A stretch of 64,000 bases of DNA from Pedobacter sp. HDW13 (GCF_011303555.1 NZ_CP049868.1:4650001-4714000), one strand, 5' to 3'; positions 55,062-64,000 are shown, counted from the first letter of the stretch. Notes: generated by a model from the sequence alone, not told the origin. Translations and numbers: made by a program.

Positions 55062-55732
55062 TGCAGCCTGGGTTCAGCTGTTCTTAACCTCTTTAGTCGC
55101 CTGATGGCTTTGGCCGGCCGGAAAAGCTTTTGTATATAAACCTGGTTGTAGGCCAATAGTGCGCCAAACAAGCCTATCATGGCTCCACAGAGCACATCGA
55201 GCAGGAAGTGTTGCGCCAGGTAAATACGCGAATAACCAATTGCTGTGGCCAGCAGAAGGCAGGGGACAGAAATCTTACTTTTTTTATGCACGAGCACCAG
55301 CACGGTAGCCATTGCAAAGGCCGAAGTAGTATGGCCTGATGGAAAGGAGTGGTGATCGTGAAGGTTGATACCCGTTACGAAATTTGTATAATCCAGTTTC
55401 AATTGTTCCAGGTACAATCTGGGCCTGGGTTGGTCGAATATTTTTTTGAGAATTTGTGCCAACAGGCTCGAATAGGCGTAGGCCAGCAGTAATGTTATTG
55501 CTTTTTTACGCTTTTTAGTAATCAGGAGTACAATACCCAGCAAAATGCTCAATAATCCATCTCCAAAATTGGTTAACAAGCTAAAAAATAGGTCTAAAAA
55601 AGGACTGTGATAGCTGTTTAGGGCAAAAAAGCATTCGGCTTTTGTTAAGCTGCAGCAAATTATGGCAGCCAATAATAAGATTAGGGCGAGGCCGGTAAAA
55701 TATAAAGGGAGCCGCTTAATCCGCTTGATCAT
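55058..55732 (-). CDS. PAP2-family membrane phosphatase
   Basis: A 224-residue membrane protein with the full PAP2 signature: KKIFDQPRP (96-104), SFPSGH (129-134), and SR..H..D (SRIYLAQHFLLD, His175, Asp179). Members dephosphorylate undecaprenyl pyrophosphate or lipid A-type phospholipids. Here it is cotranslated with a GT39-like transferase, so a role in polyprenyl-phosphate recycling or lipid A modification is plausible. Start set at ATG 55732. The upstream in-frame TTG (55753) lies within a TAATTTTG promoter element and cannot be the start if that element works. Confidence 0.9.
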   Translation of the reverse strand: MIKRIKRLPLYFTGLALILLLAAIICCSLTKAECFFALNSYHSPFLDLFFSLLTNFGDGLLSILLGIVLLITKKRKKAITLLLAYAYSSLLAQILKKIFDQPRPRLYLEQLKLDYTNFVTGINLHDHHSFPSGHTTSAFAMATVLVLVHKKSKISVPCLLLATAIGYSRIYLAQHFLLDVLCGAMIGLFGALLAYNQVYIQKLFRPAKAIRRLKRLRTAEPRLQ

Positions 55733-55750
55733 CTGTTGAAAGGTTTTAGG

Positions 55751-55758
55751 CAAAATTA
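55751..55758 (-). promoter_or_regulatory. -7 element of the PAP2/GT39 operon
   Basis: TAATTTTG followed by CC on the minus strand matches TAnnTTTG and lies 18 bases before the ATG at 55732. It overlaps the alternative TTG start. Confidence 0.6.
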
Positions 55759-55867
55759 CCTTGCGTAGTTAATCATAAAGTTAAGAAACCGTCATATTAT
55801 TGTCATCGGAATGATTAGTGGATTCGATGTTTTTGCGGCATATTTATCCCGGCTTTGTTAATTAGTA

Positions 55868-55906
55868 TAACAAAAGCTCCCATAAAGTATCTAACTTTTT
55901 GGGAGC
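55868..55906 (-). terminator. Terminator after the sulfatase gene
   Basis: GCTCCCA and TGGGAGC (7 bp), extended by AAAGT/ACTTT across one mismatch, are followed on the minus strand by TTTTGTTAT. It lies 57 bases past the sulfatase stop. Confidence 0.8.
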
Positions 55907-55962
55907 ACTGCATAACCAAAGGATGACTTTTTAATAAAAATAATACTAATGTTTGGTTAATA

Positions 55963-57504
55963 TTAATGCGGTGCTAAAGGTGTAGCAAGGATCTTTCCGG
56001 CTTCTGTATCTTCGTATTTATCAATTTGTTTTTTTAATTGAACCATCAAATCAGCACTAATTTTTTCATATCCTTTCTTTCCGAAAATATTAGTGTTCTC
56101 GCCCGGATCTGATTGCAGATCGTACAGTTCCCAGTTGTTTACCCGTGTATAGAAACGGATAAGTTTATAGCGTTTGGTTTTGATACCAAAGTGAGGCGAT
56201 ACCGAATGTTCGCCATTTTCGTAATAGTGATAATAAATGGCATCGCGTCCTTTTGCTTTTTTTCCATTGAGCAATGGTAAAAAAGATTCGCCCTGAATAT
56301 CTTTAGGAATGGTAACCCCTGCAGCTTCGAGTACGGTTGGGGCAATGTCCATATTCAATACATAATTGTTTGATTTGGTGCCAGGTTTAACCACGCCGGG
56401 GTAGCGCATAACCATAGGCGTTCTAAACGATTCTTCATAAATCCAGCGTTTATCAAACCAGCCATGTTCGCCGAGGTAGAAACCTTGATCTGAGAGGTAA
56501 ATTACAATGGTGTTCTTAGTAAGGTTATGCTTATCGAGGTAATCAAGCGCGCGGCCAATGTTTCTGTCGAGGGAGGCTGCAGTGCTCAGGTAATCGCGCA
56601 TGTAATGCTGGTACTTCCACTCGGTTAAGGCTTTGCCTGATAAGTTTCGGGATTGTAAATCGGCATCGATAGGTTTGTAGTAAGCATCAAATTTAGCCCT
56701 TTGATTGGCATTCATCCGGTCAACCGAGGGCTCTCGACCGTTTTTACTGTACGATAACATTTTCAGGTCGTAACTCATTTGCATGGTTTTACTGATGCTC
56801 ATGTCTTGTATTTTGGCTGCTTCGCGATTGGTGTAGTCATCGTAAAAGTTGGCCGGCAAAGGGAAATCAACCTTATCGTACATGCCCATGTCACATGTAT
56901 CGGGTATCCAGGTACGATGTGTAGCTTTATGGCCCACTACCAAACAAAAGGGTTTGCTTTGATCTCTGCCATCTAAATATTTTTCTACCTGATCTTCAAT
57001 CACATTGCTGGCATAACCTTCTATATGTTCTGTTTTTCCATCCATGCCAATAAAATCAGGATTGTAATATTGTCCTTGTCCGGGTAAAATTTTATAGTAA
57101 TCAAAGCCTTGTGGCGTACTTTCGAGGTGCCATTTTCCAATCCACCCGGTTTGATAACCTGCTTGTCGAAGGTCCTTTACAAATTCATTCTGACTTCCAT
57201 CAAATTTGTAGTTTACATTATCCCTGAAACCATTTTTATGACTGTATTTTCCGGTTAATATCACCGCCCTGCTGGGGCCACAAATAGAATTGGTTACATA
57301 AGCTTTATTAAAAATTGCACCTTCTTTGGCTATTCTGTCAATATTGGGCGTTTTGGCTATTTTGGCTCCATATGCACCTATGGCCTGGTAGGCATGATCA
57401 TCGGATATAATAATTAGAATATTTGGCTTTTGCTGGGCTACACTAATATTTAGCTGCAAAACCATAAAGCATAATATATAAAATATGCGGGTAAGTTTTT
57501 TCAT
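55963..57504 (-). CDS. Sulfatase (S1 family, cysteine type)
   Basis: A 513-residue secreted sulfatase with signal peptide (cleavage near SVAQ, residue 24). Asp35-Asp36 (ISDDH) bind calcium. The formylglycine motif CGPSR at 75-79 sits in SICGPSRAVILTGKYSH; Cys75 must be converted to formylglycine by a maturase, which is not in the window. The C-terminal subdomain has the usual YDLQSDPGENTN. The overall shape is close to N-acetylglucosamine-6-sulfatase-like and heparan sulfatase-like S1 enzymes; the exact substrate is unknown. The unsaturated-uronyl hydrolase encoded divergently at 57776 hints at a sulfated uronate polymer. Confidence 0.92.
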   Translation of the reverse strand: MKKLTRIFYILCFMVLQLNISVAQQKPNILIIISDDHAYQAIGAYGAKIAKTPNIDRIAKEGAIFNKAYVTNSICGPSRAVILTGKYSHKNGFRDNVNYKFDGSQNEFVKDLRQAGYQTGWIGKWHLESTPQGFDYYKILPGQGQYYNPDFIGMDGKTEHIEGYASNVIEDQVEKYLDGRDQSKPFCLVVGHKATHRTWIPDTCDMGMYDKVDFPLPANFYDDYTNREAAKIQDMSISKTMQMSYDLKMLSYSKNGREPSVDRMNANQRAKFDAYYKPIDADLQSRNLSGKALTEWKYQHYMRDYLSTAASLDRNIGRALDYLDKHNLTKNTIVIYLSDQGFYLGEHGWFDKRWIYEESFRTPMVMRYPGVVKPGTKSNNYVLNMDIAPTVLEAAGVTIPKDIQGESFLPLLNGKKAKGRDAIYYHYYENGEHSVSPHFGIKTKRYKLIRFYTRVNNWELYDLQSDPGENTNIFGKKGYEKISADLMVQLKKQIDKYEDTEAGKILATPLAPH

Positions 57505-57775
57505 TTTTGGTTAGTATGGATTTTGGTTTGATGGCTAAAGTTAATACTTGTTTAAAGGGATTCAAACCGGCTATCTAAATTAATACACGATTAAACTGGC
57601 AGAATAGCTTAGTTGGGAATGGTTATTTTAGAGTTAATATCTTTCATGTGCTTAAACAAACGTTTGTGCAGGTTTTGTTTATCGGGGTAAATAAATTACT
57701 TCATATTTTAGAAGAAACATAGCCTATAATTATTTCACGTAATAACAAAACCCAATATATTCAACAAACCAATTT

Positions 57776-58890
57776 ATGCGTAAAATTTTATTCCTGTTCC
57801 TTTGTAGCTACGTAGTTTCGGTTCAGGCACAATCGTTAAAACCTGACAGCATTTTTGCCCAGATGAAAAATGTAGCCGACTGGCAATGGAAGACTTTGGA
57901 AACAAATGGCTGGAAAAACCCAAAAAAAGACTGGACTTCGGGAGCCATGTACACCGGTATGATGGCATTTGCAAAGTTAGCTAATACGGATACCTATTAC
58001 CAGAAACTGATTCAAGTTGGCGAAGATAATAAATGGAAAATCGGCCACTACCGCCATTTTGCCGATGATTACTGCGTTGGCCAGCTCTATTCAGAACTCT
58101 ATAGCATTTACAAGCGACCAGAATATATTGCCGATTTTAAAAGTCTGGCCGACTCGGTGGTTATTTTACCGCACACCGAATCGTTGGAATGGAAAAAGAG
58201 CATTCAATTAAGGGAATGGGCCTGGTGCGATGCCTTATTTATGGGACCTCCGGCACTAGCTTATTTAACTCAGGCTACTGGCGACGCGAAATACCTGGAT
58301 AAAGCATCCGAATTGTGGTGGAAATCAACCGCTTATTTATATGATAAGGATGAGCGTTTGTTCTATCGCGATAGCCGCTATTTCGATAAAAAAGAAAAGA
58401 ATGGAGCGAAAGTGTTCTGGGGGCGGGGAAACGGTTGGGTAATTGCCGGATTGGTGAGGTTACTCTCTACCATGCCGCAAAGTCACCGGGATTATAAGCG
58501 TTTTGTAAAGTTGTATAAAGCAATGTCGGGCCGATTGGCAAAACTGCAACAAGCCGATGGCACCTGGCACGCCAGCTTATTAGACCCAGAGAGCTACCCG
58601 AGTAAAGAAACCAGCGGAACAGGTTTTATTACCTACGCTATGGCCTGGGGGGTAAATAATAAACTGTTGCCTTACAGAAAATATAAAACCACACTGGATA
58701 AAGCCTGGGCGGCATTAAGTACTTCGGTACACCCTGATGGAAAGCTGGGTTATGTACAGGCGCAGGGGCAGCCCCTGATAAAGTGGGGTATGATGATACC
58801 GATGTGTACGGTGTAGGCGCTTTTCTGTTGGCAGGAACAGAGTTTTTTAAACTGAACCTAAACCAGGGAAGCAAAGTTTTGATTAAATAA
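57776..58890 (+). pseudogene. GH88/GH105 unsaturated glucuronyl or rhamnogalacturonyl hydrolase, one frameshift
   Basis: The restored enzyme is about 371 residues, normal for GH105 (YteR type). It has a signal peptide (cleavage near VQAQ). The (alpha/alpha)6-barrel fold is shown by DYCVGQLYSELY, REWAWCDALFMGPPAL, GRGNGWVIAGLVRLL, ADGTWHASLLDP and ETSGTGFITYAMAWG. In the given sequence the frame stops at 58816 after LGYVQAQG. Adding a G to the GGGG run at 58765-58768 restores AAPDKVGYDDTDVYGVGAFLLAG and the stop at 58888. These enzymes remove the unsaturated uronic acid left by polysaccharide lyases. The 271-base gap upstream to the divergent sulfatase holds no other gene. Confidence 0.87.
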
Positions 58891-59014
58891 GTGTTAACAC
58901 CAAAGAGAAGTTAACCATTTTAGAACTTGTTATTACAGCCCCTTATACACAATTTTTCATCATCAAATAGTTAAATGTGGTTAGATTTTTTAATCGCTAC
59001 TTGTAACATCATTA

Positions 59015-59059
59015 AGCCAGGATAAGAATAGCGCAAGCTTATCCTGGCTATTTTTTTTT
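59015..59059 (+). terminator. Terminator after the GH105 gene
   Basis: Perfect 12-bp arms AGCCAGGATAAG / CTTATCCTGGCT with an 11-base loop, followed by A and nine Ts. The remaining 388-base gap (58891-59278) shows nothing else I can identify. Confidence 0.9.
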
Positions 59060-59278
59060 GCTCCAATTCTAAATATTTGCTACAGTAATTTTTTTGCGGT
59101 ACATTAGCTCCCGTATTTATGGTAAATATTCTAAAAAATATCATCAATAGACCTTCTTAATCAGGACCTCCCCTGAAAGACTGCCGTATGTGCAGTTTAT
59201 TTTAATTATTTTTATTTCAACGTGCTGCCGGTAGTTTTCGAGCTATCGTTTAGTTTCATTATACGTAATTTTAAAAAC

Positions 59279-60564
59279 ATGATTTTTGAAAATAGTTTGG
59301 CATTTGCCCAAAGTACGGATCAGCAAGATCCGTTAAACCACTTGCGTGACGAGTTTTTCTTTCCTCAGCAAAATGGAAAGCCGTTTATTTATTTATGCGG
59401 AAATTCTCTAGGGCTTCAGCCTAAAACAGCAAAAAAATATATCGATCAGCAATTGGTTAACTGGCAAAACCTTGCCGTAGAGGGATGGTTTGAAGGCGAT
59501 ACGCCCTGGATGTTTTTCCACAAGGCCCTGAAAGAACTCATGGCGCCTATTGTGGGGGCGAGTAGTCAGGAGGTTTCGCCAATGAATACCTTAACTGTTA
59601 ACCTGCACCTGCTGATGGTGAGTTTTTATAAGCCAAAGGGCAAAAGGTTTAAAATTATTATGGAGGCAGGTGCCTTTCCGTCAGACCAGTATGCCATTGA
59701 AAGCCAGGTTCGGTTTCATGGTTACGACCCTAAGGATGCTATTATCGAAGTGAGCCCAAGAGCTGGCGAATATACCCTAAGAACAGCAGATATTTTAGCC
59801 GAAATAGCTAAACATGGTGATGAAATTGCCCTAGTAATGTTTGGTGGAATTAATTACTTTACAGGTCAATGGTACAATATGCCTGCCATTACCAAAGCGG
59901 GCCACGAGGCAGGCGCTGTAGTTGGTTTTGATCTGGCCCATGCAGCGGGCAATGTGCCTCTGCAATTACACGATTGGGATGTAGATTTTGCCTGCTGGTG
60001 CTCGTACAAGTATCAAAACTCGGGTCCTGGAGGAATAAGCGGCATCTTTGTTCATGAAAAGCATTTTACCGATACCAGTCTGGATCGTTTTGCCGGTTGG
60101 TGGGGCTATCAGGAGCAGGAACGATTTAAAATGACCAAAGGTTTTGTGCCCGAGGTAGGAGCAGATGGCTGGCAGGTAAGCTGCACACAGGTAATACCCA
60201 TGGCCTTATATTATGCATCATTACAGATTTTTGAAAAAGCAGGGTTTATCCAGCCATTAAGGGAAAAGAGCAAGCAGCTAACGGCTTACCTGAGTTATAT
60301 CATTAAAGAGATAAATGGATTATTGGGCGAAGAACAATATCAGATTATTACCCCGAAACAGAGGACGACCGTGGCGCCCAGCTATCGATTATTGCCAAAC
60401 ACAATCCCAAAGCAATATTCAAGGCATTAATGGATCACAATATCCTTGGCGACTGGCGCGAACCGAATGTAATCAGGTTAAGCCCGGTTCCGCTTTACAA
60501 TAGTTTTGAAGATATCTTTAAAACAGGCTCGGTGTTATTAAAGATAAGTAAAGAGCTGATCTGA
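59279..60564 (+). pseudogene. kynU: Kynureninase, one frameshift
   Basis: The restored protein is about 428 residues, the usual KynU length. It is a PLP enzyme that cleaves kynurenine (or 3-hydroxykynurenine) to anthranilate (or 3-hydroxyanthranilate) and alanine. PLP-binding features are FDLAHAAGN and the lysine in WCSYKYQNSGPGG. The start is ATG 59279 (MIFENSLAFAQ); an in-frame GTG 57 bases earlier is not needed. The visible frame ends at 60430 in an aberrant tail. Adding one A to the AAA run at 60356-60358 gives TPKTEDDRGAQLSIIA, and then the family C-terminus WREPNVIRLSPVPLYNSFED to the stop at 60562. TDO follows 36 bases downstream. Confidence 0.88.
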
Positions 60565-60600
60565 TTTTACCAACAAACTATTTATTAAAAAAACGAAATT

Positions 60601-61569
60601 ATGGAACTGACTCCTGAAATTACCGACCGCCTGCTAAAGCTGGAAGAAAAATATACCGCAATGGGCCAGGATATGTGCTCGTACCTGGATGGATTGCTTT
60701 ATGCCGATTTTTTAACTTACTGGGATTACATCCATCTGGATACACTTTTAAGCCTGCAAAATCCCAAAACACCATTTCCTGATGAAGAAATTTTCATCAT
60801 GTACCACCAGATTACGGAGTTATATTTTAAATTAACACTCCACGAATGCAGGCAAATTGCCGAAAACGCCGAACTTACTGCTGCATTTTTTACCACGAGG
60901 GTGAAAAGGATTAATGCTTATTTTAATGCCTTAACCACTTCTTTTGAGGTAATGGTAGATGGAATGGATAAAGAACAATTTCTGAAATTCAGGATGTCGT
61001 TACTACCGGCCAGCGGTTTCCAGTCTGGTCAATACCGGATGATCGAAATTTGTGCAACTGATTTTAACCGCCTGGTTGATAAGAGCAAGCGCACAGAATT
61101 GGCAAATGCCAGTATTGAAGCACAATTTGAACACATTTACTGGAAATTCGGCGCGACAGAACTGGCCTCAGGAAAACAAACATTAACCTTAAAACAATTT
61201 ATTAAGAAATACGCTGGTCAGTTTTTACAACTGGCCAATGAAAGGGTACAGACCAATTTTTCGGCATTGTATTTACAATTGCAAGCCAAAGGTGAAGATG
61301 TATCTGCACTGGCCGAAGAACTCAGGAAACTTGATCTATATGTAAATGTAGAGTGGCCGCTTTCGCATTACAAATCGGCGGTACGCTATCTGGAGAAAGA
61401 TCCGGTTGATGTGGCCGCTACCGGCGGTACCAACTGGCAGAAGTATTTGCCTCCGCGTTTCCAAAAAAGAATTTTTTACCCCTTTTTGTGGACGGAAGAT
61501 CAAATGGAAGAATGGGGGAAAGGCTGGGTGTTGGAGGTATTAAAAAGTCATCGCAAAGAAAAACCTTAA
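60601..61569 (+). CDS. kynA: Tryptophan 2,3-dioxygenase
   Basis: A 322-residue heme dioxygenase that opens the indole ring of tryptophan to N-formylkynurenine. Visible TDO features are YLDGLLYADFLTYWDYI, the heme and substrate helix MYHQITELYFKLTLHE with its conserved histidine, and the FQSGQYRMIE substrate loop. Length is slightly above the bacterial form and in the normal range. It is cotranscribed with kynU. The formamidase and kynurenine 3-monooxygenase needed to complete the pathway are not in the window. Confidence 0.93.
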   Translation: MELTPEITDRLLKLEEKYTAMGQDMCSYLDGLLYADFLTYWDYIHLDTLLSLQNPKTPFPDEEIFIMYHQITELYFKLTLHECRQIAENAELTAAFFTTRVKRINAYFNALTTSFEVMVDGMDKEQFLKFRMSLLPASGFQSGQYRMIEICATDFNRLVDKSKRTELANASIEAQFEHIYWKFGATELASGKQTLTLKQFIKKYAGQFLQLANERVQTNFSALYLQLQAKGEDVSALAEELRKLDLYVNVEWPLSHYKSAVRYLEKDPVDVAATGGTNWQKYLPPRFQKRIFYPFLWTEDQMEEWGKGWVLEVLKSHRKEKP

Positions 61570-61578
61570 TGTCGAATT

Positions 61579-61666
61579 AAGAGGCTGTCTCATAAACCTT
61601 AGTTTGTTACTTGAGCGGAGCTTCCGCACAGGATAATCTTCTAGTTTTTGAGACAGCCTCTTTTTT
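61579..61666 (+). terminator. Long terminator-like inverted repeat after the kyn genes
   Basis: Perfect 14-bp arms AAGAGGCTGTCTCA / TGAGACAGCCTCTT are separated by 56 bases and followed by TTTT. The loop is unusually long for a terminator, and the arms resemble the ends of short mobile repeats common in Bacteroidota gaps, so it may be a MITE that also terminates transcription. Confidence 0.7.
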
Positions 61667-61836
61667 ATAATCAGGTAAAGCTGAAAAACCAATAGCAAAA
61701 AAAACATCAGTTTTAATTAAAATAATGGTGGTTTAATTTTAGTTGAATTAAGAACTTTATTTATTCGCTATTTTGTTTAATAATCTAAAGCAAGATTGCG
61801 ATAAACACACAAATGAAACCTTAATTAACCAAACTA

Positions 61837-64000
61837 ATGTCATTACAGCATTGTCAAAAACTAATGAAGCCCATTTTTCTACTGCTGGCCATCGCAGGCT
61901 TGTGGGGAAATAAACTTTATGCCCAAACAGAATTTTCTACCGACTATCTTAAAATCAGGATTGACCAGAAAGGCTACATTACCAGCTTTAAAAATACCAC
62001 CAAAAAGCCGACCAGCGAATTTAGTCCTGCCGATAAACCTTCTCCCTTGTTGAGTTTATACAGCAGTAGCCGTAAAAAGTATTACTTGCCAACAAAAGCA
62101 ATTTACACCAAAGCCAAAACAACTCTCGCATTATTTTATCCTAATGGTTCTGTAGCTACCGTTAAATTTGAACCTCAGAAAATGTACTTCAGGTTAAGCC
62201 TGTTATCGCTTACCAACCGTAGTGAGATCGACGATATCCAGTGGGGGCCTTATCACACCACCATCGATAACCTGTTTGGCGATGTTATTGGTGTAGCCAG
62301 AGATACCAGTTTTGCTGTAAATTATGCCATTGGTGCCTTAGCGCTCAATGATGCCACAACAGGGGGCAAATCGACCAATATTGGCGATTGTGCACCTTTT
62401 CAATACATGATTCACAGTCCCGATAAAAAACGCTTCCCTTTACCTTCAGATTTAAAAGAAGGACAGTTGTTTGCCATTGGTGGCGACGGTAAAAACGATG
62501 TTGCTTTTTACTCACACCCGGAACCTTATTACAGGATTTTATATGGAAATTCGGCCGATATTGATGAAAAAGGCATGGTTTCTATAGTTTATCACGCATC
62601 AGACAGGCGCAAAGGCAAAACCATTTTATTCTCTCTTATTCCTTTTTTACCAACCAACAAACCTAACCATATTGAAGTAGAACCATTGGCAGATGTTGAT
62701 TACATTGGTTCAAAAATAGCGCTTTGGGGAAGTCCGGATAGCATTGCTTTAATGACTGTAATTAAAAACATTGTTAAGGCCGAAGGCTTGCCGTACCCAA
62801 CGGTAAATGGTAAGTGGATTAAAGATCCTGCCGCATATTTAAACGATGTAGCCACTGCAGGTAGCAATTGCGACAGCGTTATTGCCTATACCCAAAAGCT
62901 TGGTTTTAAAGCTGTGCAATGGGAGCATGAGCCTATGTTTGGTATTGATAGGGGCAATAAAGGATATATTAACGGATTTTCTTTTGAGAAAAAGCCACTG
63001 AAATACACCGAGGGTAACAAATCATATAAAGATTTTACAGATATTTCTAACCCGCTGGGCATATGGGCCGGATTTCATACCATTACTACAGCATTAAGAC
63101 AGGGTACCAAAGATGTAAGCCCTATACCAAGCAAAGACCTGGCCTATCAGGTAAAAAGAATACTGGCAAAAGATATCAACCCTACAGATACCACTATTGA
63201 AGTTACAGACCCCACTTATTTAGATGAAATTGCCAGCTGGGAAGGCCATACTGAGCATTTGAATATGATTAAGATTGATAATGAAATTATTTACTACCAG
63301 GGCGTATCGAAAACGGCACCATACAGGTTGCACAAAGTGAAAAGGGGCTACTGGAAAACCATTCCGGGCAATCATACCAAGGGAGATACCATTTATAAAC
63401 TACAGGTTTCAATTGGTTCGGGTTACGATGGCATTATTCCCAATATGAAACTTCAGGATTCGGTAGCCATGTATTATGCCGATATGAGTAAGATTAATGG
63501 GATTTATTACCACGATTGGGACGGGCAGGAATTCCTTTTTAATCAGGGGCACGGTTATTATGCCGTAAAACGCTTTCATCGTCAGTTATTTGATCGGGCA
63601 GCTCAACATAAACTACCCGATCTTCGAATTATGGGCGCCACACTTTCTGAAGGTTCGTGGCATTATCAATCTGTTTGGAATGTGGGTGGTGGCACCAACA
63701 TGTACGATGTTAAACAACGTAAATGGGGAAGTTCAACCTCCGAAGGAAAAGATTTGCGAGATGTAGCTTATGCCAATTATTTTCCGGCAACCTTTGGAAT
63801 GAATTTTCAGCTTACACCTACGTCGAAAGTGGTCGATTACGAGCATATTCAAGCTGTTTCTGTAGGTGCAGGGGCAACTTATCAGCTTCACATATCCAAA
63901 GCATCAATTGAAGGCTGTCCGCAGAAAGACGAAATTTTTGCGGCCATTCGTACCTGGGAAAATGCAAAGGCTGCCAATGCATTTCCGAATCACATTAAAA
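61837..64000 (+). CDS. Large secreted protein, possible glycosidase (3' end outside window)
   Basis: The frame is open from the ATG at 61837 (or ATG 61864) to the window end, at least 721 residues. A signal peptide ends near LYAQ. A beta-sandwich-like N-terminal part follows (about 35-280), then a region with TIM-barrel-like strands (SVIAYTQKLGFKAVQWEHEP near 350, then YADMSKINGIYYHDWDGQEF near 560). Paired acids in WEHEP and HDWDGQE could be catalytic. I do not recognise the family with certainty. A polysaccharide-active enzyme would fit the nearby GH105 and sulfatase genes (inference). Confidence 0.72.
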   Translation, partial: MSLQHCQKLMKPIFLLLAIAGLWGNKLYAQTEFSTDYLKIRIDQKGYITSFKNTTKKPTSEFSPADKPSPLLSLYSSSRKKYYLPTKAIYTKAKTTLALFYPNGSVATVKFEPQKMYFRLSLLSLTNRSEIDDIQWGPYHTTIDNLFGDVIGVARDTSFAVNYAIGALALNDATTGGKSTNIGDCAPFQYMIHSPDKKRFPLPSDLKEGQLFAIGGDGKNDVAFYSHPEPYYRILYGNSADIDEKGMVSIVYHASDRRKGKTILFSLIPFLPTNKPNHIEVEPLADVDYIGSKIALWGSPDSIALMTVIKNIVKAEGLPYPTVNGKWIKDPAAYLNDVATAGSNCDSVIAYTQKLGFKAVQWEHEPMFGIDRGNKGYINGFSFEKKPLKYTEGNKSYKDFTDISNPLGIWAGFHTITTALRQGTKDVSPIPSKDLAYQVKRILAKDINPTDTTIEVTDPTYLDEIASWEGHTEHLNMIKIDNEIIYYQGVSKTAPYRLHKVKRGYWKTIPGNHTKGDTIYKLQVSIGSGYDGIIPNMKLQDSVAMYYADMSKINGIYYHDWDGQEFLFNQGHGYYAVKRFHRQLFDRAAQHKLPDLRIMGATLSEGSWHYQSVWNVGGGTNMYDVKQRKWGSSTSEGKDLRDVAYANYFPATFGMNFQLTPTSKVVDYEHIQAVSVGAGATYQLHISKASIEGCPQKDEIFAAIRTWENAKAANAFPNHIK

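Noticed and set aside
60315..60503. Small gene inside kynU
   Set aside because: A frame overlapping the kynU coding sequence; the family C-terminus lies in a different frame and explains the bases.

Overview
The window comes from a Bacteroidota chromosome, most likely family Sphingobacteriaceae (Pedobacter-like). This rests on several SusC/TonB-dependent receptors, FecR/ECF sigma cassettes, a type III glutamine synthetase, lipoproteins with acidic residues just after the lipid cysteine, and TAnnTTTG-type -7 promoter elements. No plasmid, phage or CRISPR signature is seen. The only mobile-element trace is a transposase relic beside tRNA-His.

Layout. 1-3.1 kb: 3' part of an Oar-like TonB-dependent receptor. 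3.1-20.5 kb: mostly housekeeping genes on both strands: a NeuD-like acyltransferase, a di-heme cytochrome c, purM, glnN, a TonB protein with a small secreted orphan, purL, a YaeR-type glyoxalase, trmN6, two tandem carboxypeptidase-regulatory-domain paralogues, a YfcE-like phosphodiesterase, fbp and rnhA. Gaps here carry palindromic repeats and degenerate short repeats. 20.7-21.6 kb: tRNA-His, transposase relic, small orphan gene.

21.8-45.6 kb: two ECF sigma/FecR/TonB-receptor cassettes stand head to head. The minus-strand one (sigma, FecR, STN-type receptor, purple acid phosphatase) looks like an organophosphate-scavenging unit. The plus-strand one is a ten-gene run: sigma, FecR, STN-type receptor, a DUF4397-like lipoprotein, an unknown lipoprotein, three fasciclin (FAS1) lipoproteins, a second Oar-like receptor and a TIG/NHL lipoprotein. 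It has no SusD and no recognisable enzyme, and it is the best candidate for an uncharacterised surface system.

46.2-53.4 kb: a third sigma/FecR cassette drives SusC, SusD and a TAT-exported acid phosphatase. 53.5-57.5 kb (minus strand): a GT39-like glycosyltransferase, a PAP2 phosphatase and a sulfatase. 57.8-64 kb (plus strand): a GH88/GH105 unsaturated glucuronyl hydrolase, kynU, tryptophan 2,3-dioxygenase, and the 5' part of a large secreted protein that may be a glycosidase.

Four genes between 34 and 61 kb (DUF4397-like lipoprotein, SusD, GH105, kynU) are broken by five single-base frameshifts. Each can be repaired by adding one base to a G, T or A run, so sequencing undercalls are more likely than true pseudogenes. 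I annotated the restored spans.
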